64,000 bases of DNA from assembly GCF_000014425.1 (NCBI RefSeq), contig NC_008530.1, forward strand, positions 124,001-188,000, in the 5' to 3' direction. The position numbers and the translations under genes were made by a program. Shown here piece after piece: positions 17,321 through 25,770 of this stretch. The notes under the pieces were generated by a model, which was not told the origin of the DNA, made no database searches, and saw nothing but the letters and a program-made list of their open reading frames with translations. Positions within the stretch are counted from its first letter, which is position 1. Every line of letters starts with the position of its first letter. The stretch comes from Lactobacillus gasseri ATCC 33323 = JCM 1131 (GTDB lineage: Bacteria > Bacillota > Bacilli > Lactobacillales > Lactobacillaceae).

Positions 17321-17815
17321 ATGGTAAAAGATTATGACAACATTTTAGTTCCTGTTGATGGATCTGAAACAGCAGAGCGTGCATTTGATAAGGCAGTAAA
17401 GATTGCCCTTGATAATAACGCTCACTTAGATGTATTAAACGTTATCGATACTCGTCAATTCATGGGGGAAATGCAAGATACTTTGATTTCCGGAGATACT
17501 ATTTATCAAATGACCCAAGATTCTGAGGAGTATCTTAAGAGCTTAAAAGAATGGGCTAAGGAACACTTTGATTTTACCGATGTTTCTTATCACATTCGTT
17601 ATGGTTCACCTAAGAGAATCATTGCGGTTGATTTCATTAAGGACCACCACAATGACTTAATTATTATGGGTGCAACTGGTATGAACGCAGTTGAAAGAAT
17701 GTTAATGGGAAGCGTTACTGCTTACGTTAACCAACATGCATTATCTGATGTTTTAATTATTAAGACTGATATTGATAATAAAAAAGTTGCCAAACCTAAG
17801 AAAAAACTTTTCTAA
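17321..17815 (+). CDS. universal stress protein (UspA family)
   Basis: The 164-residue single Usp domain begins YDNILVPVDGSETAERAFDKA. It carries the ATP-binding signature near the C-terminus (IIMGATGMNAVERMLMGSVTAYVNQHA, pattern G-2x-G-9x-G-S/T). It therefore probably binds ATP. The ATG follows ttggag. It is monocistronic with its own terminator and is followed by the structured RNA candidate. Confidence 0.9.
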   Translation: MVKDYDNILVPVDGSETAERAFDKAVKIALDNNAHLDVLNVIDTRQFMGEMQDTLISGDTIYQMTQDSEEYLKSLKEWAKEHFDFTDVSYHIRYGSPKRIIAVDFIKDHHNDLIIMGATGMNAVERMLMGSVTAYVNQHALSDVLIIKTDIDNKKVAKPKKKLF

Positions 17816-17827
17816 AAAGCGAACATT

Positions 17828-17869
17828 AAAAAGCCACTCTATATATTTATTAATAGAGTGGCTTTTTGT
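17828..17869 (+). terminator. intrinsic terminator of the usp gene
   Basis: AAAAAGCCACTCTAT pairs with ATAGAGTGGCTTTTT, a perfect 15-bp stem. Confidence 0.9.
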
Positions 17870-17903
17870 AAAGTGGATCGATCCAATTCAATTAATTAAA
17901 ACT

Positions 17904-17958
17904 TACTAGCGCTTTCATTAAAATAATAGTACCCAAGTACGAATATTTTTGGTATGAT
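17904..17958 (+). promoter_or_regulatory. promoter of the 18-kb RNA with upstream cre-like half
   Basis: An extended -10 (TGG then TATGAT at 17953-17958) predicts a start near 17964. TACTAGCGCTTTCA (17904-17917) has a perfect right half of a cre site and 11 of 14 matches overall. No good -35 is visible, as expected for an extended -10 promoter. Confidence 0.5.
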
Positions 17959-17998
17959 ACATAAGAACGAACGTTAAATACTAGGGGAAGGAAGAGCG

Positions 17999-18145
17999 AT
18001 GATGGTGAATTTCGATTACAACATTATAAAACGTAACCAAGATTCAGTGGCTCGTTCTTGGGCTGATTCTTTCTGGGAATCAGTCTTCATTGATGTTGGC
18101 GCTTTCGTTGGTTTTTTAGCGACTTTTAGGACTCGATGTGATTAG
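17999..18145 (+). CDS. possible 48-residue small ORF inside the RNA candidate
   Basis: ATG ATG GTG codons follow an unusually strong ribosome site (aggggaagga, 17983-17992), and the frame runs 48 codons to TAG at 18143. The peptide starts MMVNFDYNIIKRNQDSVARS and has an aromatic, moderately hydrophobic middle (FWESVFIDVGAFVGFLATF). The stop lies inside the left arm of the terminator, so translating ribosomes would touch the hairpin, as in leader-peptide attenuation. It may also be a chance frame in a structured RNA. No homolog is recognised. Confidence 0.35.
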   Translation: MMVNFDYNIIKRNQDSVARSWADSFWESVFIDVGAFVGFLATFRTRCD

Positions 18146-18181
18146 CTGTTTTTGTCAGCTTATCATATTGAGTCTTTTTTT
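18130..18181 (+). terminator. strong intrinsic terminator before phnD
   Basis: Nineteen-base arms (18130-18148 and 18156-18174) pair at 18 positions with two G-T pairs; the loop is TTTTTGT and seven T follow. It either ends the 18-kb RNA or acts as an attenuator of the phn genes. Confidence 0.9.
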
Positions 18182-18218
18182 GTATTTGTCATTTAATGTG
18201 TTTCATTAGGAGGAAACG

Positions 18219-19148
18219 ATGAAAAAGTTCAAAAAAGTCTTGGTTGGCCTTTTTGCAATTTTACTTGCTGTTGTTGCAACTGCTTGTTCTAACAAGTCAA
18301 ATGGTTCAAAAGATGGTTATACACCTAAGTCATTAACTATTCAGTTTGTACCTAGTCAAGCTGCTAATAAGCTTGAAGCTCGTGCTAAGCCTTTAGAAAA
18401 GATGCTTTCAAAGAAACTTGGCATTCCAGTTCATGTTTCAATGTCAACTGACTACAATACTGTTGTTGAAGCAATGAAATCTAAAAAGGTTGATGTTGGT
18501 TTCTTGCCACCAGATGGTTATGTATTAGCTCACAAGCAAGGAGCAGCTAATGTTTTACTTCAAGCACAACGCTACGGTGTAAAACAACCAGGTGGTCAAG
18601 CTACTAAGAACTTAGTTAACTCTTACAGAGCCGAAATTCTTGTTAAGAAGGGTTCTAAGATTAAGTCTTGGAAAGATTTAAAAGGTAAGAGTATTTCAGT
18701 TCAAAACCCAACTTCTTCAGCAGGATATGTTTTCCCAGTTGCTGAACTTGAAGAAAAAGGGTTAAACGTTCCAAAGGATTGTAAGTTAGTTACTGTTACT
18801 GGACACGACCAAGCAGTTCTTAACGTATTAAATGGCGATACTGACGCAGCATTTGTTTTTGAAGATGCTCGTAACATCGTTAAAAAAGATAACCCTAAGA
18901 TTATGGACCAAGTTGTTCCAATTTACTTCACTAAGCCAATTCCTAACGATACTATTTCTATTAGAAGCGATATGTCTAAGTCATTCCAAAAGAAACTTGC
19001 AAAGGCATTTATTGAAGTTGGTCAATCTAAAGAAGGTAAGAAGATTATCGAATCTGTTTACAGTCACGAAGGCTACACTAAGTCTAAGGACAGTAACTTC
19101 GATATTGTTCGTAAATATGACAAGATTATTGCCAAGGACAAGAAATAG
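18219..19148 (+). CDS. phnD: phosphonate/phosphite-type ABC transporter substrate-binding lipoprotein
   Basis: This 309-residue protein has a lipoprotein signal with Cys23 (ATACSNK). The mature part has the PhnD-family fold features LTIQFVPSQAANKLEARAKP, the ligand-loop region VDVGFLPPDGYVLAHK, and SISVQNPTSSAGYVFP. It captures a phosphonate, phosphite or related compound outside the cell and delivers it to the PhnC/PhnE1/PhnE2 complex encoded next. A strong taggagg precedes the ATG. No C-P lyase or phosphite dehydrogenase genes are in the window, so the real ligand is open. Confidence 0.85.
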   Translation: MKKFKKVLVGLFAILLAVVATACSNKSNGSKDGYTPKSLTIQFVPSQAANKLEARAKPLEKMLSKKLGIPVHVSMSTDYNTVVEAMKSKKVDVGFLPPDGYVLAHKQGAANVLLQAQRYGVKQPGGQATKNLVNSYRAEILVKKGSKIKSWKDLKGKSISVQNPTSSAGYVFPVAELEEKGLNVPKDCKLVTVTGHDQAVLNVLNGDTDAAFVFEDARNIVKKDNPKIMDQVVPIYFTKPIPNDTISIRSDMSKSFQKKLAKAFIEVGQSKEGKKIIESVYSHEGYTKSKDSNFDIVRKYDKIIAKDKK

Positions 19149-19172
19149 TCAATTAAATATAGCTTAGTTAGT

Positions 19173-19209
19173 AAAAAGATAATTGTCTCCAAAAGATGAT
19201 TATCTTTTT
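19173..19209 (+). terminator. leaky terminator/processing hairpin between phnD and phnC
   Basis: AAAAGATAAT (19174-19183) pairs with ATTATCTTTT (19199-19208). An intercistronic hairpin here would give more binding protein than transporter, as is common in ABC importer operons. Confidence 0.6.
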
Positions 19210-19255
19210 ATGCACTGTAAACAATATAAATATGTTAAGGAGAAATTTAGATTAA

Positions 19256-20041
19256 ATGGCAGCTACTAATCAGCCAATGATTCAACTTAAAGACGTTAGC
19301 AAAATTTATGATAACGGAACAGTTGGTTTAAAAGATATTAACTTAAATATTGATAAGGGAGAATTTGTAGTAGTGGTAGGTTTATCTGGTGCAGGTAAAT
19401 CAACATTGCTTCGCTCTATTAACCGTCTACAAGATGTTTCTAAAGGAGATATCTTAATTGATGGCAAATCAATTACGTCTGCTAAAGGAAAAGACTTGCG
19501 CGAAATTCGTCGTGATATCGGTATGATTTTCCAGAGCTTTAACTTGGTTAAACGTTCAAGCGTTTTGCGAAATGTTTTAACTGGTCGAGTTGCATATTAT
19601 CCAACTTGGAAGACAACTTTTAACTTATTTACTAAAGAAGATAAACAAAAAGCATATGAAGCATTGCAACGAGTTGATTTAGCAGATAAAGTTTATACTC
19701 GTGCAGACCAACTTTCTGGTGGACAACAACAGCGTGTTGCTATTGCTCGTGTACTTACTCAAAATCCTAAAATTATTTTAGCTGATGAACCAACAGCTTC
19801 TCTTGATCCTCAAACTTCACGTCGAGTTATGCATGACTTGAAGATGCTTAATGAAGAATATGGTATGACAGTTGTTGCTAATCTTCACAGTGTTGAACTT
19901 GCTAAAGAATTTGGAGATCGAGTAATCGGTGTCCGTGCCGGTCAAATCGTTTATGATGGCAAGATGAGTGAAACTTCTCAAGCCGTGTTTGACGATATCT
20001 ACAATGGCGGAAACGGCAAGAAAGGGGAAGAAGATGCCTAA
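19256..20041 (+). CDS. phnC: phosphonate-type ABC transporter ATP-binding protein
   Basis: This 261-residue ABC ATPase has Walker [10 protein letters not shown], the Q-loop in [19 protein letters not shown], the family-specific insert with [18 protein letters not shown], signature LSGGQQQR, Walker [12 protein letters not shown] and H-loop His in [10 protein letters not shown]. The LTGR segment is typical of PhnC proteins. Its ATG follows aagga. The 3' end overlaps the first permease gene by 8 bases. Confidence 0.9.
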   Translation: MAATNQPMIQLKDVSKIYDNGTVGLKDINLNIDKGEFVVVVGLSGAGKSTLLRSINRLQDVSKGDILIDGKSITSAKGKDLREIRRDIGMIFQSFNLVKRSSVLRNVLTGRVAYYPTWKTTFNLFTKEDKQKAYEALQRVDLADKVYTRADQLSGGQQQRVAIARVLTQNPKIILADEPTASLDPQTSRRVMHDLKMLNEEYGMTVVANLHSVELAKEFGDRVIGVRAGQIVYDGKMSETSQAVFDDIYNGGNGKKGEEDA

Positions 20042-20837
20042 ATCTAAGGAACAGCATTTAGCTGAATTACCTAAAAAGAAATTTAAGATTATGAACCTTG
20101 TGTGGGTCGTAATTATGGTTTTAGGTCTCTTTCTTTCGGTAAATGTAACCAATACGCACATTAGTGTTTTGTTTAACAACTTTAGCCAATTTACCGATAT
20201 TTTTGTACAAATGTGCCACCCAGACTGGGGATACGCTGCTACAGCAGTTCCGCTTTTAATTGAAACAATTAAAATGGCTATCTTAGGAACTGTGATTGGT
20301 TCAGCTATTGCATTTGTATATTCACTTTTAATTGCGAGAAATATTGTTAAAAATAAAGCAGTTACAGGTATTTTAAGAGTGATCATGAACATTGTTAGAA
20401 CTATTCCAGATTTACTTTTGGGTGCAATTTTTGTTGCAATTGTTGGTATCGGTCCAGTTGCCGGTGTTTTAGCCTTATCAGTATTTACTTTTGGGGTAGT
20501 TGTTAAATTGTTCTATGAGGCCATTGAAACCATTGATCCAGGTCCAATTGAAGCTTTAACTGCTGTTGGTGCAAACAAGCTTCAAATTATCCACTTTGCT
20601 GTGATGCCGCAAATTATTACTTACTTTATTTCTTATGTTTTATATGCGTTTGAAATCAATGTCAGAGCTTCAACAGTTCTTGGATATATCGGTGCTGGTG
20701 GTATTGGTCTTTACTTGCAACAAACTCTACAAGTCTTTGACTATGCTAAAACTGGTCTAATTATTTTAATTATTATCGTCGTCGTAGTTCTTATCGACTA
20801 TGTTTCTACTAAATCTCGGGAGGCGTTGATGAAATAA
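20034..20837 (+). CDS. phnE: phosphonate-type ABC transporter permease 1
   Basis: The permease is 267 residues from the ATG at 20034. This start is chosen because aaagggg lies before it and it gives a short overlap with phnC, whereas the longer frame from 19968 would run far into phnC. It has about six membrane helices and the permease EAA-type loop ([33 protein letters not shown]). Its end overlaps the next gene by one base (TAATG). Confidence 0.88.
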   Translation: MPKSKEQHLAELPKKKFKIMNLVWVVIMVLGLFLSVNVTNTHISVLFNNFSQFTDIFVQMCHPDWGYAATAVPLLIETIKMAILGTVIGSAIAFVYSLLIARNIVKNKAVTGILRVIMNIVRTIPDLLLGAIFVAIVGIGPVAGVLALSVFTFGVVVKLFYEAIETIDPGPIEALTAVGANKLQIIHFAVMPQIITYFISYVLYAFEINVRASTVLGYIGAGGIGLYLQQTLQVFDYAKTGLIILIIIVVVVLIDYVSTKSREALMK

Positions 20838-21649
20838 TGGATACTACAATGAAAAAACTACCTCCTAAACCAATTGACACTAAGAAAAAAATTAAGCATT
20901 GGGTAATTGCAATTGTTACTGTAGCTTTAATTATTTGGTCATTTGTAGGAATGAACTTTGGTGGAATAAAAGCTACCGCTGGTCAAATTGCCGGTGCTAT
21001 TTTGGCTGGTATTTTCCATCCAGATTGGTCTTATGTATATAACGGAAGCGGCGAAGATCTAATTTCTCAATTATGGGAAACAATCTGTATTGCTTTCTTG
21101 GGTACTTTTATTTCTGCAGTTATCTCATTACCTTTTGCTTTCTGGGCAGCTAACACGCGCCACAAAAAATGGTATACTTCTCGTTCTGGAAAAATTGTTT
21201 TAGCAATTATACGTTCTTTCCCAGAAATTGTTTTGGCTTTGATGTTTATTAAAGCTGTTGGACCTGGTTCGGCAGCCGGTGTTTTAGCTTTAGGTTTTCA
21301 CTCCGTGGGGATGCTTGCTAAATTGTTCTCTGAAGCAATTGAGAACCTTGAAGAAGGAGCTAATGAAGCTGTTACAGCAGCTGGTGGATCTAAGTTTAAC
21401 ATTATTATGTTTGCAACAATGCCAAACTTAATGCCAGCTTTAATTTCTAATACTTTGTACCGTTTTGACGTTTCAATTCGTTCGGCATCTATTCTAGGTT
21501 TAGTTGGTGCTGGTGGTATTGGTTATCCATTAATTATTGCCTTGCAATATCGTCAATGGAACCGTGTAGGTGTTATCTTAGTTGGTATTATTGTCATGGT
21601 GGTCATTATTGACTGGATTTCTGGTTGGATTCGAAAGAAATTAGTCTAA
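20837..21649 (+). CDS. phnE: phosphonate-type ABC transporter permease 2
   Basis: This 270-residue permease is paralogous to the preceding one, with the EAA-type loop SEAIENLEEGANEAVTAAGGSKFN and the GLVGAGGIGYPL motif near the end. Two different permeases form a heterodimer with the PhnC ATPase. The start ATG overlaps the upstream stop; a downstream ATG (residue 5) is possible. A terminator follows. Confidence 0.88.
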   Translation: MDTTMKKLPPKPIDTKKKIKHWVIAIVTVALIIWSFVGMNFGGIKATAGQIAGAILAGIFHPDWSYVYNGSGEDLISQLWETICIAFLGTFISAVISLPFAFWAANTRHKKWYTSRSGKIVLAIIRSFPEIVLALMFIKAVGPGSAAGVLALGFHSVGMLAKLFSEAIENLEEGANEAVTAAGGSKFNIIMFATMPNLMPALISNTLYRFDVSIRSASILGLVGAGGIGYPLIIALQYRQWNRVGVILVGIIVMVVIIDWISGWIRKKLV

Positions 21650-21659
21650 TTTATTATTT

Positions 21660-21694
21660 AAACGAGTGGAATTTTTATCTGCTCGTTTTTATTT
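21660..21694 (+). terminator. intrinsic terminator of the phn operon
   Basis: AAACGAG pairs with CTCGTTT across a 16-base loop, followed by TTATTTTT. Confidence 0.75.
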
Positions 21695-21798
21695 TTGTCA
21701 AATTCTAAATTTTTTTGTAATATCTACCTATAATAATGATAAGTAAAGGAAAAAAAGAACTTTTTTGTTATAATGGAAGTTGTATTTCAAGGAGGACA

Positions 21799-22284
21799 AT
21801 GATGGATAATTTAACTACCATGACATTGGCTGATGATATTGCTTTATCACAAGAAAAAATTATCAACGGTCAACAAGACCTGAATACCAAAAGAATTTAT
21901 AATGAAATTAATAGTCTAGGCATTCTTGATAAGCCAATCGAAGAATACTTTGATATGACTCAAGATGAATACTACAACAGTGAATCTGATGGTAAATTAA
22001 CTCTACTTCATTTAGATCAACCACTAAGTGAATTAAGCGATCGCATTTTGACTAATCATGTAGATGGCTATGTTGATAAGGATGAAATTAATCTAACCTA
22101 TAATCATGAAGATCCACTGCAAGATGGTAGCTATGATCGTGCTACTGACTTACATGTGCTTTTATATAGTTTGAAAGTTATTGGTGCTGTCAGAGCAATT
22201 GCTCCAGATGACTTAAAAAAGGTTTTGTCTAAAGATGCGGTTTTATCATTGGGTCTTGCCGCAGCTGCTTTGGCAAAAAATTAA
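21799..22284 (+). CDS. conserved-looking protein of unknown function
   Basis: The protein is 161 or 162 residues. The start is ATG 21799 or the next ATG at 21802, both right after the strong ribosome site aaggagg; the longer frame from 21736 would have none. The protein is acidic and probably soluble until a C-terminal hydrophobic, Ala/Leu-rich stretch (VLSLGLAAAALAKN). I do not recognise a family. It is a single-gene unit with its own terminator, between the phn operon and a metallophosphoesterase. Confidence 0.6.
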   Translation: MMDNLTTMTLADDIALSQEKIINGQQDLNTKRIYNEINSLGILDKPIEEYFDMTQDEYYNSESDGKLTLLHLDQPLSELSDRILTNHVDGYVDKDEINLTYNHEDPLQDGSYDRATDLHVLLYSLKVIGAVRAIAPDDLKKVLSKDAVLSLGLAAAALAKN

Positions 22285-22288
22285 CCCC

Positions 22289-22315
22289 AAGGCCAATTAA
22301 AGGCCTTTTTTTGTG
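22289..22315 (+). terminator. intrinsic terminator
   Basis: AAGGCC pairs with GGCCTT around aattaaa, followed by a T run. Confidence 0.75.
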
Positions 22316-22336
22316 TGATGAGTGGGGAAGAGTATC

Positions 22337-23731
22337 ATGAAAATTATCAACAAAACCAAGGGTATGATTGATAAGTTTTCCGGGATGACTCGGAAGATGA
22401 TGCGAAAGAAAAATAATGTTCCATTTGACGGAATGCAAAAATACATGACTGTCGGTGAGTATAACGTTGGAGCGCCAGAAGGCACGCCACATGGCGAAGA
22501 ATATAAGCTTATTGTTTATAAAGATACTGATAATGTCTTACATCAAGCTTTACGTTCAGTTAATGCGTCTGATCTAGCACCAGCTTATGTCAGAAAGTTT
22601 GATAAAAGGTTAAATCGGTATACTGCCTTTGTTAATAAGCGTACTGGGCGTCGTTATATTGTTGAAGATCAGTTAGATCAATTAGTCGACTATGTAAAAA
22701 AGCATAGTAGAAAGGGCTATAATTCGATTAATATTGGCGTTATAACTGATACTCATTATAAAGATGCTGATAGTGTAGACTTCTATGGCCATAACGGTTT
22801 AAGGCATGTTAAGGAATTTAATTATCTTGAAGACAAAGACATTCTAGACTTAAAAGCACATTTAGGTGATTGGATGGACGGGTCTGATCCAGGCTTAGTA
22901 GGTGAGGCCGAGTTAATTTCTTTATCTCGAACATTTCGTTCTAAAAAGACTAATTTTGCTGTGATTAAGGGAAATCATGATGAAAATGATAAGTTTGATG
23001 AACATCATGATTTAAGGGCTAGTTTTCCTGAAAATGAATTCGAAGATATTATGTGGCCAAGCATGTATGCACAGGATGGCATTCATTACATCACGCGTAA
23101 ACATGGTGTTGCATATTTTGATAAAGATGACGTCAGAATTATTACCGTTAATACTTCTGACTTACCGTATGAATTAGACGAGCAGGGAAAGAAAAAGTAT
23201 GATACGAAGCTTTCTTTAGCTATTCGTGAAGACCAGATGCAAGAAATTATCGAAATTCTTGAGAATTCAAATGGTAAAACAATTATTTTTATGAGTCATG
23301 CTAACCCCATTACTCGCAAGGGAACCAATGCCCTAAAATTCAATGGTCGTTCGTTACATGAGTTGATGGTTGCTTTTAATCAACATGAAAAAGGCTACCT
23401 TAATTCTAGAGACGTTCCTCCTGAATTTACCTTAGCTAATAGCTTTGATTTTACGAAAATTAAGAATGCAAAAATAGTTGCATATTTCTGTGGACACCGT
23501 CATACTGAGGACCAATATCGGATTAATGGTATCCAATATATATTTTTTAATTGCTCGGCCCTTATGGGTCCAAACCACGCGCTTACTACGCAATATAATA
23601 AGCGCTGGAATAGACAGATGGATCATGCTAATGAAGCAGCAGGCTACATTGTAAATGTTGATATTAAAAGGCATTTACTACAAGTATTTGGTTATGGTGC
23701 AGCTTCTAAGAGAAGATTCTATCGAATTTAG
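22337..23731 (+). CDS. metallophosphoesterase with N-terminal extension
   Basis: The protein is 464 residues from the ATG at 22337, preceded by ggggaagag; the GTG at 22322 is less likely. The first about 130 residues are a basic, family-unassigned extension. From about 132 the calcineurin-like phosphoesterase motifs appear in order: GVITDTHYKD, HLGDWMDG, VIKGNHDEND, FMSHANP and FCGHRHTED. These bind the two metal ions. There is no signal peptide. The substrate is unknown; cyclic nucleotides, nucleotide or cell-wall phosphoesters are all possible. It precedes the asnB operon by 60 bases. Confidence 0.82.
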   Translation: MKIINKTKGMIDKFSGMTRKMMRKKNNVPFDGMQKYMTVGEYNVGAPEGTPHGEEYKLIVYKDTDNVLHQALRSVNASDLAPAYVRKFDKRLNRYTAFVNKRTGRRYIVEDQLDQLVDYVKKHSRKGYNSINIGVITDTHYKDADSVDFYGHNGLRHVKEFNYLEDKDILDLKAHLGDWMDGSDPGLVGEAELISLSRTFRSKKTNFAVIKGNHDENDKFDEHHDLRASFPENEFEDIMWPSMYAQDGIHYITRKHGVAYFDKDDVRIITVNTSDLPYELDEQGKKKYDTKLSLAIREDQMQEIIEILENSNGKTIIFMSHANPITRKGTNALKFNGRSLHELMVAFNQHEKGYLNSRDVPPEFTLANSFDFTKIKNAKIVAYFCGHRHTEDQYRINGIQYIFFNCSALMGPNHALTTQYNKRWNRQMDHANEAAGYIVNVDIKRHLLQVFGYGAASKRRFYRI

Positions 23732-23791
23732 TTTTTGAAATGTAAATAGCTTATAATAAGACTACTGTTTATTTTGAGGTGAAAGTTACTT

Positions 23792-25741
23792 ATGTGTGGA
23801 ATTTGTGCGTTTTTCGATCCTGAATTGAAGGATAAAGACTGTGCTATTCAAGGAATGATGGACACGATCAAGCACCGTGGGCCATCTTCAGATGGAAAAT
23901 ATACTAATGATCAGGTGGCTTTAGGCTTTAGGCGTTTGTCAATCATTGATCTGCGTGGCGGAAGTCAACCTATTTTTAATGAAGATAAAAGTAGAGCAAT
24001 TATTTTTAATGGTGAAATTTATAACTTTAAGCCATTAAGAAAAGAATTAATTGATGCTGGCCATACTTTTACTACTAAGGCTGATACTGAAGTTCTACTT
24101 CATGGCTATGAAGAATGGGGAATGGACGGCTTATTGAAGCGCGTTCGCGGTATGTTTGCCTTTGTAATTTGGGATGACAATACTAAGACTTTATATGGTG
24201 CACGTGACTTCTTTGGAATTAAGCCAATGTATTATTCAGACCAAAATGGTAAGTTGATCGTTGGTAGTGAATTAAAGAGTTTCTTAGCTTATCCTGGTTT
24301 TAAGAAGGAACTAAATACTGAAGCAGTTAAACCATACTTGATGAATCAATATAATGACTTAAAGGAAACTTTCTTTAAGGGTGTTTACCGTTTCCCAGCA
24401 GGTCACTGGTTTGAATATAAAGATGGTAAGATGAAGACTCATCAATACTGGGATGCTAAGTATGTTGAAAATAGCTTAAGTTTTGAAGAAACTTTAGATA
24501 AGATCAACGAAGATTTAAAGGAAACTGTTGACTTATACAGAAACGCTGACGTTCCAGTTGGTGCTTTCTTATCTGAAGGTATTGATTCTTCTTATTTAAC
24601 TAGCTTACTTGATCCTGAAGATGTCTTTTCAGTTTCTTTTGATGATTCAACTTATAATGAAGCATCAAAGGCTAAGGCACTTTCTGATTTACATGGCTGG
24701 AAGTTTTTCGCTGATAAGGTTGATGCAGATGAAGCCATGCGCGACTTCCCAGAAATGCAATATCACATGGATGAACCAGATGCTAACCCATCAATTATTC
24801 CATTATGGTACTTGTGTAAATTAGCTAGAAAACATGTTACTGTTGCTCTTTCTGGTGAAGGTGCTGATGAATTATTTGCCGGCTATGTAAACTATGGAAT
24901 GCATACGCATAACGACGTAATTAAGGTCTTTACTGCTGGCTTGAAGAAATTACCTAAGAAGAGCCGTGTACGTTTAGCTCATAAGATCAAGAAAATGCCT
25001 AACTTTCCAGGTAAAGTACATATGTACACTAACCTGGCAGAACCAAGCGAGTTTTACGTTGGTCAATCCGTAATTTATGACATGGATTATCCAACTATCT
25101 TTACTTCTAAAGATGCTAATAATATCTTACGTGATAAGTACAAGAACGATTTGACTGTTAATGGCATTTATCAAGAAGATTTCAAGAAAGTTAAGAATAT
25201 TGATGAAGTTAAGCAAATGCAATATATTGATCTTCACCACTTTATGCTTAATGATATTGAACAAAAGGCAGATAAGATCTCAATGGCTCACTCATTAGAA
25301 TTACGTGTACCATATCTTGATAAGAAGATTGCCGAACTTGCTAATTCAATTCCAACTAAGTATTTAGTTAACCGTCATGATACTAAATATGCTCTTCGTA
25401 AGGCCTCTGAAAAAGTCTTGCCAGAAGAATGGGCACAAAGACCTAAACTTGGTTTTCCAACTCCAATCAAGCAATGGCTTAAGGAACCTAGATTCTACAA
25501 GCAAGTTAGAGAATTGTTTACTGAAGACTTTGTAAATGATATTTTTGACCAGAAGAAGATTGTTAAGTTACTTGATGATAATTATAAAGGCGATGGATCA
25601 GCTCGTCGTCAAATTTGGGCAATTTATACTTTCTTAGTATGGTACAAATTATTCTTTGTTGACTATGATGAAACTGTTAAAAAGTATCAACATGTTCAAC
25701 CAGAAGTGGCAGAATTAATCGAAAGTGGCAGACTTGTTTAA
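23792..25741 (+). CDS. asnB: AsnB/AsnH-type glutamine-dependent amidotransferase
   Basis: This 649-residue protein has the class II glutaminase domain, whose nucleophile is Cys2 (MCGICAFFDPE), then the asparagine synthetase domain from about 230. Its pyrophosphate loop reads SEGIDSS where SGGxDS is usual. It ends with the family motifs ELRVPYLDKKIAEL and RPKLGFPTPIKQWL. It is followed 29 bases later by a D-aspartate ligase. In Lactococcus and lactobacilli, AsnB/AsnH proteins amidate peptidoglycan precursors (D-Asp to D-Asn, or meso-DAP). The neighbour makes cross-bridge D-Asp amidation the most likely role (inference), rather than free asparagine synthesis. Confidence 0.85.
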   Translation: MCGICAFFDPELKDKDCAIQGMMDTIKHRGPSSDGKYTNDQVALGFRRLSIIDLRGGSQPIFNEDKSRAIIFNGEIYNFKPLRKELIDAGHTFTTKADTEVLLHGYEEWGMDGLLKRVRGMFAFVIWDDNTKTLYGARDFFGIKPMYYSDQNGKLIVGSELKSFLAYPGFKKELNTEAVKPYLMNQYNDLKETFFKGVYRFPAGHWFEYKDGKMKTHQYWDAKYVENSLSFEETLDKINEDLKETVDLYRNADVPVGAFLSEGIDSSYLTSLLDPEDVFSVSFDDSTYNEASKAKALSDLHGWKFFADKVDADEAMRDFPEMQYHMDEPDANPSIIPLWYLCKLARKHVTVALSGEGADELFAGYVNYGMHTHNDVIKVFTAGLKKLPKKSRVRLAHKIKKMPNFPGKVHMYTNLAEPSEFYVGQSVIYDMDYPTIFTSKDANNILRDKYKNDLTVNGIYQEDFKKVKNIDEVKQMQYIDLHHFMLNDIEQKADKISMAHSLELRVPYLDKKIAELANSIPTKYLVNRHDTKYALRKASEKVLPEEWAQRPKLGFPTPIKQWLKEPRFYKQVRELFTEDFVNDIFDQKKIVKLLDDNYKGDGSARRQIWAIYTFLVWYKLFFVDYDETVKKYQHVQPEVAELIESGRLV

Positions 25742-25770
25742 TTAAAGTTAGAGAGAAGTACGGATACGAA

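Larger units (their letters stand above)
17964..18181 (+). ncRNA. structured RNA candidate next to usp (possibly the Lacto-usp motif)
   Basis: The predicted transcript starts with AAGAACGA (17963-17970), which pairs perfectly with TCGTTCTT (18052-18059). It also has a 7-bp hairpin CTGATTC/GAATCAG (18063-18082) and ends in a strong terminator at 18130-18181. Length is about 218 bases. A conserved RNA called Lacto-usp has been described in lactic acid bacteria close to usp genes. Position and size fit, but I identify it from memory of its location, not by alignment. It could instead be a leader of the phn transporter. Confidence 0.5.

Noticed and set aside
17821-18218. 6S RNA
   Set aside because: The transcript ends are not complementary around a large central bubble as in 6S; a terminator hairpin closes on itself instead.
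19968-20033. Extended N-terminus of the first PhnE permease
   Set aside because: It would overlap phnC by 74 bases; the ATG at 20034 has a ribosome site and the usual short overlap.
22229-22492. Minus-strand ORFs over the metallophosphoesterase start
   Set aside because: They are shadows of the + strand genes, with no ribosome site and antisense to conserved motifs.
23432-23674. 80-residue minus-strand ORF
   Set aside because: It is antisense to the metallophosphoesterase C-terminus and has no supporting signals.
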